Assembly: GCA_036389485.1 (NCBI GenBank)
Contig: DASVPR010000050.1
Location: 62,001 to 126,000 of the forward strand
Direction: 5' to 3'
From: CADCVT01 sp036389485
GTDB lineage: Bacteria; Actinomycetota; Thermoleophilia; Solirubrobacterales; Solirubrobacteraceae
DNA: 64,000 bases
Numbering within the stretch: position 1 is the first letter of the stretch; each line of letters begins with the position of its first letter. Positions 28,787-36,773 of this stretch are shown piece after piece. Position numbers and translations under genes: made by a program. The notes beneath the pieces were generated by a model. It was not told where the DNA came from. It saw only the letters and a program-made list of their open reading frames with translations, and did not search any database.

Positions 28787-30031
28787 ATGGCGAACGTGCT
28801 GGACCTCGAACAGTCGCTCCTGCTGCTGGAGCTCGAGCCGCCCTTCGCCAAGCGCGACGTGCAGCTCGCGCGGCGGCGGATGGCGAAGGTCTGGCACCCC
28901 GACATCGCGCCTCCGGGCAAGCAGCTCGAGCACGAGCGCCACCTGAAGGCGATCAACGAGGCGGCCGACCAGCTCGAGGCCCTGGCCGAGCAGTCGCGGG
29001 GCGGGCGGGTGTCGAAGAACGCGGTGCGCGCCTCCGCGATGGCGGCGCGGGAGGCGCGCGCCGAGGCGGGCCGCCGTGCCTACGAGGCCGAGCAGCGGGC
29101 GCGGGCTCATGCCGCCGACCGCGCCAAGCACGACCCGTTCGGCGCGCGTGTCCCGGACCACTCCGTCGTGCACAAGTACGCGCGGTGCCTGTCGTATCCG
29201 GAGTGGGGCGTCGGGACCGTCGACGGCATCTACTTCACGGGTGACGGCGACGACGTGCAGCAGTGGGCGCGGATGCGGTTCGCCGCCGGCGTGCGCACGG
29301 TCCCCGCGGGGTCGCTGCAGTTCGTCGACTTCTCGACGCCGGACCCGGCGGCCGAGCGCGTCGAGCGGTTCATGACGGCCGCGCAGCACTCGCTCGCGGA
29401 GGGGGACTTCGAGGTCGCGGCCCGGCGTTTGATCTACGCGCGCGACGCGGACCCCACGAACACCGCGGTCCTGCGGCTGTTGACCATCGCCTTCTGGCAC
29501 TCGGGCAACCTGGAGGCCGCGGCCCGCGCGGTCCGCGACTGGGCCCGGGCCGACCGCGAGCGCCCCGCGCCCCACCGCTACGCCGCGCGGATCTACGAGG
29601 ACATGCGAGCGGTCGACCTGGCGGCGGAGGCGGCGGACCGCGCGGCCGCTCGCGCACCCGGCGACGCGGATGCGTGGGAGCGGGTCGGCCGGCTGCGGCT
29701 GAGGCTCATGCAGCGACGCGCCGCGTTGGACGCGCTGGAGCGCGCGCGCCGTCTGGGCCCCTCCGTCGACGGGCTTCTGGACTTGGCATTGGCGTACCAC
29801 CTCGCCGGAGACGTCGGCGCCGAGGTCTCCGCTACCACCCAGGCGATCACGCAGTTCCCCGACTCCCTCGACGCCTGGACCCGCCACGCGTTCGCGCTGG
29901 CCCGCACCGACCGCATCTCCGAGGGGATCGAGGCAGCCGAGCGAGCCCTGTCCCTCGGCGCCGACGGAGAGGTCTCCGAGCTCCTCGAGTCCCTCCGAAC
30001 CGCCCTCCCCCGAGTCCTCCCCGCGGCTTAG
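28787..30031 (+). CDS. J-domain (DnaJ-like) protein with TPR repeats
   Basis: A 414-residue cytosolic protein. The N-terminus is J-domain-like: LLLLELEPPFAKRDVQLARRRMAKVWHPDIAPPGK carries the HPD tripeptide that stimulates DnaK-type Hsp70s, followed by helix IV-like ERHLKAINEAADQLEAL. A charged Ala/Arg coiled segment (about 75-115) follows, then a small domain with WGVGTVDGIYF, then several TPR-like helical pairs (about 190-405). There is no Gly/Phe or zinc-finger region, so it is a class III J-protein that may recruit Hsp70 to a TPR client. No DnaK or GrpE is in the window. Part of its TPR coding sequence is copied at 31074-31153. Confidence 0.78.
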   Translation: MANVLDLEQSLLLLELEPPFAKRDVQLARRRMAKVWHPDIAPPGKQLEHERHLKAINEAADQLEALAEQSRGGRVSKNAVRASAMAAREARAEAGRRAYEAEQRARAHAADRAKHDPFGARVPDHSVVHKYARCLSYPEWGVGTVDGIYFTGDGDDVQQWARMRFAAGVRTVPAGSLQFVDFSTPDPAAERVERFMTAAQHSLAEGDFEVAARRLIYARDADPTNTAVLRLLTIAFWHSGNLEAAARAVRDWARADRERPAPHRYAARIYEDMRAVDLAAEAADRAAARAPGDADAWERVGRLRLRLMQRRAALDALERARRLGPSVDGLLDLALAYHLAGDVGAEVSATTQAITQFPDSLDAWTRHAFALARTDRISEGIEAAERALSLGADGEVSELLESLRTALPRVLPAA

Positions 30032-30048
30032 GCGTCCGGGCCAGACAG

Positions 30049-31065
30049 ATGCGCCGTCTCCTTCCCCCAGCGCTGCTCGTGCTCATGGTCCCGGTCCTCG
30101 CGCCGGCACAGGGCCCCGCGCCGCCGCCGAGGCCCGTCCCCAGCGCGAAGATCACGGTGAAGATCCCCGCGGTCAAGGCGAAGGGGAAGAAGCAGGGGCG
30201 GCCCGCGCGGACCAACGTCGTGCAGGTGGGGATCGCCGACGAGAAGCCGCACATGTTCTCGGACCTGCGCTTCCTCGCGCTCGGCATGAAGATCGCCCGG
30301 CGGTCCGTGCCGTGGGACGTCGCGCGGTACGACTGGGCGCTGGCCGAGATCGACCAGTGGCTCCAGGACGCGCGGCGGACCGGCGTGCGCCCGCTGATCA
30401 CGTTCGCGCGGTCGCGTGTCGCCTCCAAGCGCCACGTGATCCCGACGCGCGCCGACTACCTCGCGGGCTTCAAGCAGTTCCGCGCGCGCTACCCGTGGGT
30501 GACCGACTTCGTCGCGACGAACGAGTCCAACTACTCGGACCCGGGGTTCAAGCGCCCCGAGCTGGCGGCCAGGTACTACATCGACATGCGGCGGGCGTGC
30601 CCGCGGTGCAAGATCGCCGCCGCGACGCTGCTCGAGGTGCCCGGCCGGGAGAAGGCGACCGCGCAGTGGGTGCGGCGGTTCCTCAAGGTGGCGAAGCCGC
30701 GGCCCAGGTACTGGGCGCTGCACAACTACGTGAGCGCGAACCGGCTCAGCCTCAAGGGGACCAAGCAGCTGCTCAAGCTGACCAAGAGCGGCGAGATCTG
30801 GATCACCGAGGTGGGCGGCCTGGTCCGGCGGCGCTCGAGCTTCGTCGGCAAGGTGAAGATGCGCGAGGGCCTCAAGCACGCTGCGAACGCGACCAGGTTC
30901 ATCCTCGACAAGATGCTCCGGCTCGACTCCCGGATCAAGCGCCTGTACCTGTTCCACTGGGACTCGGCCACGCCGACCGACACGTGGGACTCGGCGATGA
31001 TTGACTCGGCCGGCCGCCCGCGCCAGGCGCTCGACATCCTCGCGAGGCGCCTCAAGCGGCGGTAG
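30049..31065 (+). CDS. Secreted glycoside-hydrolase-like TIM-barrel protein
   Basis: A 338-residue protein with a signal peptide (MRRLLPPALLVLMVPVLAPAQG) and a basic Pro/Lys linker. The barrel-like domain contains candidate acidic pairs of a clan-A glycoside hydrolase: an acid/base-like Asn-Glu in VTDFVATNESNYSDP and a nucleophile-like Glu in GEIWITEVGGL. Aromatic residues typical of sugar sites occur (YWALHNYVSANR, LYLFHWDS). Substrate is unknown. The ATG at 30049 lies 17 nt after the J-domain gene's stop, so they may be co-transcribed. A pseudo-duplicated piece of the J-domain gene lies just behind its stop. Confidence 0.68.
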   Translation: MRRLLPPALLVLMVPVLAPAQGPAPPPRPVPSAKITVKIPAVKAKGKKQGRPARTNVVQVGIADEKPHMFSDLRFLALGMKIARRSVPWDVARYDWALAEIDQWLQDARRTGVRPLITFARSRVASKRHVIPTRADYLAGFKQFRARYPWVTDFVATNESNYSDPGFKRPELAARYYIDMRRACPRCKIAAATLLEVPGREKATAQWVRRFLKVAKPRPRYWALHNYVSANRLSLKGTKQLLKLTKSGEIWITEVGGLVRRRSSFVGKVKMREGLKHAANATRFILDKMLRLDSRIKRLYLFHWDSATPTDTWDSAMIDSAGRPRQALDILARRLKRR

Positions 31066-31073
31066 CGGGCGCC

Positions 31074-31153
31074 CGGCGGACCGCGCGGCCGCTCGCGCAC
31101 CGGGCGACGCGGATGCGTGGGAGCGGGTCGGCCGGCGACGTCGGAGCCGAGGT
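31074..31153 (+). repeat. Internally deleted copy of part of the J-domain/TPR gene
   Basis: 31074-31136 matches 29631-29693 with one mismatch over 63 bp. It continues directly as 31137-31153, matching 29810-29826 at 16 of 17 bases. The intervening 116 bp of the parent gene are missing. The copy is in the same orientation, has no start and is not part of an intact gene, so it is a fossil of a duplication followed by deletion. Confidence 0.85.
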
Positions 31154-31155
31154 GA

Positions 31156-31914
31156 TCAGGCGTTCGACCGGACGCACCGCCCGACGATCCGGCGGACCTT
31201 CTTCGGGAGTCGGCTGCCCCTCCGCTGCGCCCGGTCGAGCCGCAGGAAGGACCGGTACGAGTACTGCCTCTCGATCCCCCTGAGGGAGCACCTGCAGACC
31301 CCCGTCAGCCCGCCGGAGGTGCGCTTGCACTCGGCCACGAACGTGTTGCGCACACGCCTGGGATACCGCCGGGCGACGGAGGGCGTCTCTTCGCCGCGGC
31401 CGCTCTGCTCGTCGACGCTCCAGAGGCCGGCCACCTGCCTGCGAGCGCCGGTCAGCGTGTACCGGATCTGCGCCACAGTGGTGTCCGAAGCCGTCTCGAA
31501 GAGGACGCAGCCGGAGCGCCGATGGCCCGGGCCCAGCCGTGCGCGTTCGAGCGTCCGGCCGCAACGATCCGGTCGTCGCGTCGCCTCTTGACCCGTCGAG
31601 TCGATGACGGCCAGGGACGAGGCGGGGCTGACCCGCACGGTCCGCGCGGCGACGTTCTCGACGCTGATGACGACCGCGACGAGCCGCCGGCCGTCCGCGG
31701 GAGCGACGCCCTCGCCGACGTCGGGCGTCGAGTCGAGGTCGGCTCGGATGAGAACGCGCTTGGGCTTCGAGTTGAGGACCAGCGCTTCTCCGGCACGATC
31801 CTCCGCCTGGACCGCGGCCTGTGCGCCGCCGCTCGACACGGCAGATGCGGCAATCGAGGCGAGGCCCAGGATCGCGACGCGCGACAGCATCCTCCGCCGG
31901 AATGATAGGTCCAT
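31156..31914 (-). CDS. Secreted protein with DUF4352-like domain and Cys-containing C-terminus
   Basis: A 252-residue exported protein. The start is ATG 31914 (MDLSFRRRMLSRVAILG...) or the internal ATG at 31890, both giving a signal peptide. The middle (KRVLIRADLDSTPDVGEGVAPADGRRLVAVVISVENVAARTVRVSPASSLAVID) looks like an Ig-fold DUF4352/telokin-type domain. The C-terminal half has paired Cys (RPDRCGR, SGCVLFE, ECKRTSGGLTGVCRCSLRG, VGRCVRSNA). No catalytic motif; probably an envelope or lipoprotein-associated protein, though no lipobox is seen. It is divergent from nucS, 27 bp apart. Confidence 0.65.
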   Translation of the reverse strand: MDLSFRRRMLSRVAILGLASIAASAVSSGGAQAAVQAEDRAGEALVLNSKPKRVLIRADLDSTPDVGEGVAPADGRRLVAVVISVENVAARTVRVSPASSLAVIDSTGQEATRRPDRCGRTLERARLGPGHRRSGCVLFETASDTTVAQIRYTLTGARRQVAGLWSVDEQSGRGEETPSVARRYPRRVRNTFVAECKRTSGGLTGVCRCSLRGIERQYSYRSFLRLDRAQRRGSRLPKKVRRIVGRCVRSNA

Positions 31915-31941
31915 CCGGGCGCGGTCGTACGGTCCCGAACC

Positions 31942-32628
31942 GTGCGGGTCATCGTCGCGAGATGCGAGGTCGAGTACAGCGGCCGGCTCAGCGCCGTGCT
32001 TCCCGAGGCGTTGCGGCTGCTGATGCTGAAGGCCGACGGGTCCGTGCTGGTGCATGCGGACGCGGGCGGCTACAAGCCGCTGAACTGGATGACGCCGCCG
32101 ACGTGCGTCGAGGAGATGGGGTCCCCGCCCGCCCGGATCGTGGTCAGGAAGCTGAAGGGCGACGACGCCCTCGACATCCGGATCTCGGAGGTCCTCTCCG
32201 ACGTCACGTACGACATGGGCTCGCCGGACGAGGCCGCGGGGCTGGTGAAGGACGGCGTGGAGCGGGATCTCCAGGAGCTGCTGGCCGACCAGCCCGGGTG
32301 GTGCGGCGAGGGCTTCCGGCTGGTCAGGCGCGAGTGGCCGACCGACATCGGGCCGGTCGACCTGATGTGCCGCGACGACGAGGACGGGTGGATCGCGGTC
32401 GAGATCAAGCGCGTGGGGACGATCGACGCGGTCGAGCAGCTGCACCGCTATCTGGAACGGATCCGGCTCGATCCGGCGATGCAGGACTGCCGCGGGATCC
32501 TCGCCGCGCAGGTGCTCAAGCCGCAGGCGCGCGTGCTCGCGCAGGCCCGCGGGATCGACTGCGTCGAGGTCGACCTCGCGGTGCTCAGAGGCGAGCGCGA
32601 GCCCGACCTCACGCTGTTCGCGGCGTAG
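31942..32628 (+). CDS. nucS: Mismatch-specific endonuclease NucS/EndoMS
   Basis: A 228-residue nuclease that makes double-strand cuts at mismatches and provides non-canonical mismatch repair in actinobacteria and archaea. The N-terminal dimerisation/DNA-binding domain starts MRVIVARCEVEYSGRL, the usual NucS opening. The C-terminal RecB-like nuclease core has D140, E154 and K156 (GPVDLMC...IAVEIKR). The end (EPDLTLFAA) resembles the beta-clamp binding tail of the family. The GTG start at 31942 is 8 nt after TACGGT (31928-31933). Its presence fits an organism lacking MutS/MutL. Confidence 0.95.
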   Translation: MRVIVARCEVEYSGRLSAVLPEALRLLMLKADGSVLVHADAGGYKPLNWMTPPTCVEEMGSPPARIVVRKLKGDDALDIRISEVLSDVTYDMGSPDEAAGLVKDGVERDLQELLADQPGWCGEGFRLVRREWPTDIGPVDLMCRDDEDGWIAVEIKRVGTIDAVEQLHRYLERIRLDPAMQDCRGILAAQVLKPQARVLAQARGIDCVEVDLAVLRGEREPDLTLFAA

Positions 32629-32709
32629 GCGACCCGCCGCAGGCGTCCGCGATGCGTCCCGGCGGCGCCTCCAGCGCTCAAGAAGAGCGTCATCACGCCG
32701 AATCAGCGA

Positions 32710-33162
32710 ATGATGCGGATCGCAAGGCTGTCCCGGAGCGAGCGCGGCTTCACGCTCATCGAGCTGCTCGTCGTGCTGCTGATCCTCGGGATCCTCGCCG
32801 CGATCGCGCTGATGTCGCTCACGAAGCAGAACGTCAAGGCCCAGGACGCCGAGGCGAAGTCGAACGCCCGCAACATCATCGCCGTCGTCGAGGCGTGCAA
32901 TACGCGCGAGGACGACTACCAGCTGTGCGAGTCCGACGACAACCCCGGCATCAAGGACGCGGGCATCGCCCTCGGCGGCGGCCAAGGCCAGGTCCTCGTC
33001 ACCTCCGACCAGCGCCGGTCGTTCACGATCGTCTCGCGCTCCCGCTCAGGCAACGTCTTCCGCCTGAGCCGCACGGACGGCGGCGCGGCCGACCGCACGT
33101 GCACCGTCGCGGCGGGCGTCGACAAGGGCGGCTGCTCCGCCGCCCCCGTCGGCTCCTGGTAG
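32710..33162 (+). CDS. Type IV pilin-like/pseudopilin protein
   Basis: A 150-residue protein with a class III signal: a short basic leader (MMRIARLSRSERG) followed by F-T-L-I-E-L-L-V-V-L-L-I-L-G-I-L-A-A-I-A. A prepilin peptidase would cut after the Gly and methylate the Phe, and Glu5 of the mature chain is present. The C-terminal domain is small and beta-rich with Cys residues (EACNTREDDYQLCES, DRTCTVAAGVDKGGCS) able to form disulfide loops. No pilus assembly genes are nearby, so it depends on machinery elsewhere. It ends exactly where the convergent MBL gene ends. Confidence 0.88.
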   Translation: MMRIARLSRSERGFTLIELLVVLLILGILAAIALMSLTKQNVKAQDAEAKSNARNIIAVVEACNTREDDYQLCESDDNPGIKDAGIALGGGQGQVLVTSDQRRSFTIVSRSRSGNVFRLSRTDGGAADRTCTVAAGVDKGGCSAAPVGSW

Positions 33163-33822
33163 CTACGGCAGCTCCGCCACGCAGGCTCGCAGCTTCGCCG
33201 CCGCGTCCGTGACCGGCGGGCCGTGCCCGAAGCACGCGACCGACGGCTCGAGGTCCGCGAGGCGCCGCATCGACTGGCGGTTGCGCTCGGGGTCGACGGT
33301 GAACGGCCCCGGCGGCTGGCGCAGCCCGTAGCGGAACGTCTTCAGCGACAGGTTGAAGAAGACGTCCCCGGCGACGAGCGTACGGTCGGACTCCCGCCAG
33401 AAGGCGACGTGGCCGGGGGAGTGGCCGGGCACGTCGAGGACGGCGAAGCCCGCGACCTCGTCGCCCTCGCGCAGCTCGCGAGCGACGTCGAGTGCGCCGA
33501 AGGACTGACCGCGCGCGAGCAGGAACTTGATCCGGCTCTCGGCCGGGACCGACCGGCCGGCGCGCGCGGCGGCCGCGTCCCCGGCGGGGCACCAGAACGG
33601 AACGCCGAGCTCACGGCACACGTGCGCGGAGCCGCCGATGTGGTCGGGGTGCGCGTGCGTAATGGCGTGGGCGGTCACCGTGCGCCCCTGGAGCGCCGAC
33701 ACGACCTTCTTCCCGCTCGAGCCGTAGCCGGCGTCGACGATGACGTCGCCCAGCAGGTAGGTGTTCACGCCGTTGCGGGGCATGACGGGGATCTGCCAGA
33801 CGCCGTCGGCGACTTCGTTCAT
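33163..33822 (-). CDS. Metallo-beta-lactamase-fold hydrolase
   Basis: A 219-residue MBL-fold enzyme with the zinc motif T-H-A-H-P-D-H (H56, H58, D60, H61), a second His in DVPGHSPGHVAF, an Asp in LVAGDVFF and a C-terminal His in CFGHGPPV. It resembles glyoxalase II-like or quorum-quenching-like hydrolases; substrate unknown. Its ATG at 33822 has TAGGTT 6 nt upstream on its strand, overlapping the promoter of the divergent crotonase gene. Its stop codon abuts the pilin stop (TAGCTA). Confidence 0.86.
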   Translation of the reverse strand: MNEVADGVWQIPVMPRNGVNTYLLGDVIVDAGYGSSGKKVVSALQGRTVTAHAITHAHPDHIGGSAHVCRELGVPFWCPAGDAAAARAGRSVPAESRIKFLLARGQSFGALDVARELREGDEVAGFAVLDVPGHSPGHVAFWRESDRTLVAGDVFFNLSLKTFRYGLRQPPGPFTVDPERNRQSMRRLADLEPSVACFGHGPPVTDAAAKLRACVAELP

Positions 33823-33848
33823 GGCGCGAACCTATACCGTCGCGGCCC
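33823..33848. promoter_or_regulatory. Overlapping divergent leaderless promoters, MBL / crotonase
   Basis: In 26 bp between start codons, the sequence aacctataccgt (33829-33840) supplies TAGGTT on the minus strand, 6 nt before the MBL ATG, and TACCGT on the plus strand, 8 nt before the crotonase ATG. The two -10-like hexamers touch, so the genes would compete for polymerase. Confidence 0.55.
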
Positions 33849-34616
33849 ATGTCCGACGAGCCCGTCCTCACCGAGCGCCGCGACGGCGTCCTGCTGATCA
33901 CCCTCAACCGCCCCGAGGCGCGCAACGCCGTCAACCTCGCCCTCGCCGAGGGGGTCGCGGCCGCGCTCGACGAGCTGGACGACTCGGGCGACGTCTCGGT
34001 CGGGATCCTCACCGGCGCGGGCGGCGGCTTCTGCGCGGGGATGGACCTCAAGGCGTTCGTGACCGGCGAGCGGCCGTGGGTGGGGGATCGCGGGTTCGCC
34101 GGCATCGTCCAGCGCGGCCCGCGCAAGCCGCTCATCGCGGCGATCGAGGGGTTCGCGGTGGCGGGCGGGCTCGAGGTGGCGCTCGCGTGCGACCTGATCG
34201 TCGCGGGGCGCGGGGCGAAGCTCGGGATCCCGGAGGTCAAGCGCTCGCTCGTCGCCGCGGGCGGCGCGCTGCTGCGCCTGCCGCAGCGGATCCCCTACGG
34301 CCTCGCGATGGAGCTTGCGCTCACGGGCGACCTCATCACCGCCGAGCGCGGCGCGGAGGTCGGGCTGGTCGACCGCCTCGCGGACGACGGGGGCGCGGTG
34401 GACGCCGCGGTGGAGCTCGCCGCCGCCATCGCGAAGAACGGCCCGCTCGCGCTCACCGCGACCAAGCAGGTCCTCCAGCAGCAGCGGGACTGGGGCAGCG
34501 AGGAGTTCTGGGCCAAGCAGGGCGAGATCACCGCTCCGGTCTTCACGTCGAACGACGCGCGCGAGGGCGCGATCGCGTTCAGCGAGAAGCGCGAGCCGAA
34601 CTGGACGGGGACCTAG
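33849..34616 (+). CDS. Enoyl-CoA hydratase/isomerase (crotonase family)
   Basis: A 255-residue crotonase-fold enzyme acting on acyl-CoA thioesters, usually hydration of trans-2-enoyl-CoA in fatty-acid or aromatic catabolism. The oxyanion-hole segments are GAGGGFCAGMDLKAF and AIEGFAVAGGLEVALACDLIVAGRGAKLGIPEVKRSL. The catalytic Glu pair of true hydratases is only partly evident (E at PEVKRSL), so isomerase or other crotonase activity is possible. A cupin gene follows 4 nt downstream on the same strand. Confidence 0.9.
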   Translation: MSDEPVLTERRDGVLLITLNRPEARNAVNLALAEGVAAALDELDDSGDVSVGILTGAGGGFCAGMDLKAFVTGERPWVGDRGFAGIVQRGPRKPLIAAIEGFAVAGGLEVALACDLIVAGRGAKLGIPEVKRSLVAAGGALLRLPQRIPYGLAMELALTGDLITAERGAEVGLVDRLADDGGAVDAAVELAAAIAKNGPLALTATKQVLQQQRDWGSEEFWAKQGEITAPVFTSNDAREGAIAFSEKREPNWTGT

Positions 34617-34620
34617 GGTC

Positions 34621-35193
34621 GTGGTTCCCGAGGCTCATCTCGAGCGGACGGACGCGGGGTGCGTGCCGGCGACCCCGGGATGGTTCGTCGTCAACGCGCG
34701 CGACGCGCGCTGGTTCGAGAACCCCGGCCGCGGCCACAGCCTGCCGCTGACCGGCCGCGACGAGTACGAGGCCGAGACGTTCTTCGCGATGCTCGGCATG
34801 GCGATCCGGGTCGTGAACCCCGGCGAACCGAGCAACACGTACCACTGGGAGACCGAGCAGGAGGGCTTCCTCGTCCTGGCGGGCGAGGCGCTGCTGATCG
34901 TCGAGGGGCAGGAACGCCGGCTGAAGCAGTGGGACTTCGTGCACTGCCCGCCCGAGACGCGACACGCCTTCGTCGGCGCGGGCGACTGCCCGTGCGTTCT
35001 TCTGTGCGCGAGCTCGCGCCAGTTCCAGAAGGACGGCCCGTGGGGTTTCTACTGTGCCGACGAGGTCGCCGCGCGGTACAACGCGAGCCCGTCCGAGGAC
35101 ACCCAGGAAACCTCACTCGCCTACGCCCGCTTTCCGCCGTCGCGGCCGACGCCCTACCGCGACGGGCTGCTGCCGGACTTCGCCGGCCCCTAG
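34621..35193 (+). CDS. Cupin-domain protein
   Basis: A 190-residue protein with one cupin barrel. Cupin motif 1 is around PSNTYHWETEQEGFLVLAGEALLIVEGQERRLKQWDF, with H and E metal ligands. Motif 2 is CPPETRHAFVGAGDCPCVLL, with a further His. It probably binds one divalent metal and acts as an isomerase, dioxygenase or sensor; the family does not tell which. GTG 34621 follows the crotonase TAG closely, suggesting coupled expression. Its TAG shares a CTAG with the convergent yjbQ-like gene. Confidence 0.82.
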   Translation: MVPEAHLERTDAGCVPATPGWFVVNARDARWFENPGRGHSLPLTGRDEYEAETFFAMLGMAIRVVNPGEPSNTYHWETEQEGFLVLAGEALLIVEGQERRLKQWDFVHCPPETRHAFVGAGDCPCVLLCASSRQFQKDGPWGFYCADEVAARYNASPSEDTQETSLAYARFPPSRPTPYRDGLLPDFAGP

Positions 35194-35609
35194 GTCCCGT
35201 TGAGGGTCAGGACGAGCTTCCGCGGCCCGCCGGAGTCGCGCAGCTCGCACAGGTAGATCCCCTGCCACGTCCCCAGGGCGAAGCGGCCGCCGCTCACCGG
35301 GATCGTGACGCCGAACCCGAGCAGCGAGCCCTTGACGTGCGCGGGCATGTCGTCGTCGCCCTCCAGCGTGTGGGTCCAGTACGGCGCGCCGTCGGGCACC
35401 GCCTGGTCGAACCACGTGGCGAAGTCGCGGCGGACGTCCGGGCTGGCGTTCTCGTTCAGGGTCAGCCCGGCCGAGGTGTGCTTGATGAAGACGTGCGCGA
35501 CGCCGACCTGCACGTCGGCCAGCTCCGGCACCGCCCGCACGACCTCGTCCGTGACGAGGTGGAACCCGCGCGGGCGCGCCCTCAGGGTGATCTCGCGCTG
35601 GAGCCACAT
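35190..35609 (-). CDS. yjbQ: YjbQ-family protein (UPF0047)
   Basis: A 139-residue protein of the YjbQ/UPF0047 family, members of which show weak thiamine-phosphate synthase activity. The signatures VFIKHTSAGLTLNENASPDVRRDFATWFDQAVP, HTLEGDDDMPAHVKGSLLG and GTWQGIYLCELRDSGGPRKLVLT are complete, with the conserved His/Glu/Asp positions of a metal site. ATG 35609 is the family-typical start (MWLQREITL). It overlaps the upstream alkyltransferase-like gene by 28 bp, so the two are probably co-transcribed. Cellular role remains unclear. Confidence 0.92.
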   Translation of the reverse strand: MWLQREITLRARPRGFHLVTDEVVRAVPELADVQVGVAHVFIKHTSAGLTLNENASPDVRRDFATWFDQAVPDGAPYWTHTLEGDDDMPAHVKGSLLGFGVTIPVSGGRFALGTWQGIYLCELRDSGGPRKLVLTLNGT

Positions 35610-35866
35610 GCCGCTCGGCACTCTGCCATGTCGACGCGGTCCCCTCGGAACCGGACGCCCTCGGCCCGCAGCAGCTCCTTCTGACGGTGGCCCTTGGCCA
35701 GCGAGCCGTCGGCGCGCACGACCCGCCACCACGGGAGGTCGGGCTCGGAGACCTCGCTGAGGACGCGGCCGGCGTGCCGCGGGGCGCCCGGTGTGACGTC
35801 GCCGTACGCGGCGACCTTCCCCGGCGGGATCGAGCGGATGCGGTCGAGGACCTCGGCGACGTCCAT
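35582..35866 (-). CDS. Alkyltransferase-like (ATL) DNA-binding protein
   Basis: A 94-residue protein equal to the C-terminal DNA-binding domain of O6-alkylguanine-DNA alkyltransferase (IRSIPPGKVAAYGDVTPGAPRHAGRVLSEV...). At the active site the usual P-C-H-R-V reads P-W-W-R-V, with Trp in place of the alkyl-accepting Cys. This is the hallmark of ATL proteins, which bind O6-alkylguanine and hand it to nucleotide excision repair rather than repairing it. The last ~10 codons overlap the yjbQ start. The assignment is firm; UvrA partnership is from family knowledge. Confidence 0.9.
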   Translation of the reverse strand: MDVAEVLDRIRSIPPGKVAAYGDVTPGAPRHAGRVLSEVSEPDLPWWRVVRADGSLAKGHRQKELLRAEGVRFRGDRVDMAECRAACGSSARSP

Positions 35867-35886
35867 CGCGCTCTAGTCTGCCGCGC

Positions 35887-36735
35887 GTGACCTACTCGCT
35901 CGTCGCCCGCGACCCCTCGACCGGCGAGCTCGGCGTCGCGGTGCAGTCGCACTGGTTCAGCGTGGGCAGCGTCGTGCCGCACGTGCGGGAGGGCGTGGGC
36001 GCGGTGGCGCTGCAGTCGGTGCCGGACGTCGTGCACGGCGGGCGGATCCTCGACCGGCTCGGGGACGGGGCGTCGCCGGCCGAGGCGCTGCAGGCCGTCC
36101 TGCGCGACGACCCCGGCGAGGCGATGCGCCAGACGGCGGTGGTCGACGCGGCCGGGCAGATCGCCGTGCACACGGGGGCGTCGTGCATCGCCGAGGCCGG
36201 GCACGTCACCGGCGACGGCTGGTCGTGCCAGGCGAACATGATGGCTTCGGACACGGTGCCGGACGCGATGGCGCGCGCGTTCGCCGGGGCCCAGGGGCCG
36301 CTGGCGGAGCGGATGGTCAGCGCGCTCGAGGCGGCGGAGGCCGAGGGCGGGGACATCCGAGGGCGGCAGTCGGCGGCTCTGGTGGCGGGTGGCGTCGAGC
36401 TGCGCGTCGAGGACCACGCCGACCCGGTCGGCGAGCTGCGCCGCCTGCTCGTCCTGCACCGGGCGTACGAGGCGGCGACGGAGGGCGACACCGCGGTCGC
36501 CGCAGGCGACTTCGAGCGGGCGGCCACCGCGTACGAGCGTGCGTCCGTGCTGGCGCCCGAGAACGACGAGCTGCTCTTCTGGGCCGGCCTCGCGGCGGCG
36601 CAGGGCGGCGACGTGGAGCTCGCGCTGCGGCGCGTGCGGCGCGCGATCGAGATCCAGCCGTCATGGCGCGAGCTGCTCGCGCGGCTGGGGCCGGAGCACT
36701 CGCCGGTCGCCGCGGACGTGCTGCGCGCGCTCTAG
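35887..36735 (+). CDS. DUF1028 (Ntn-hydrolase-like) protein with TPR tail
   Basis: A 282-residue protein. Residues 1 to ~205 are DUF1028, an Ntn-hydrolase-fold family found in catabolic clusters (MTYSLVARDPSTGELGVAVQSHWFSVGSVVPHVREGVGAVALQS, then CQANMM). The C-terminal ~75 residues form one or two TPR-like hairpins (EGDTAVAAGDFERAATAYERASVLAPENDELLFWAGLAAAQGGDVELALRRV), an uncommon appendage. GTG 35887 lies 7 nt after TAGTCT (35874-35879), pointing to a leaderless transcript. It is divergent from the ATL gene. No reaction is established for the family. Confidence 0.86.
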   Translation: MTYSLVARDPSTGELGVAVQSHWFSVGSVVPHVREGVGAVALQSVPDVVHGGRILDRLGDGASPAEALQAVLRDDPGEAMRQTAVVDAAGQIAVHTGASCIAEAGHVTGDGWSCQANMMASDTVPDAMARAFAGAQGPLAERMVSALEAAEAEGGDIRGRQSAALVAGGVELRVEDHADPVGELRRLLVLHRAYEAATEGDTAVAAGDFERAATAYERASVLAPENDELLFWAGLAAAQGGDVELALRRVRRAIEIQPSWRELLARLGPEHSPVAADVLRAL

Positions 36736-36773
36736 CTCGTTTTCGCGCTCGGCGTCGCGGGCATGAGCCCGGC

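Noticed and set aside
35609..35732. 41-residue N-terminal extension of the YjbQ protein
   Set aside because: It overlaps the alkyltransferase-like gene in another frame and is absent from the family, which begins MxxQxxI.
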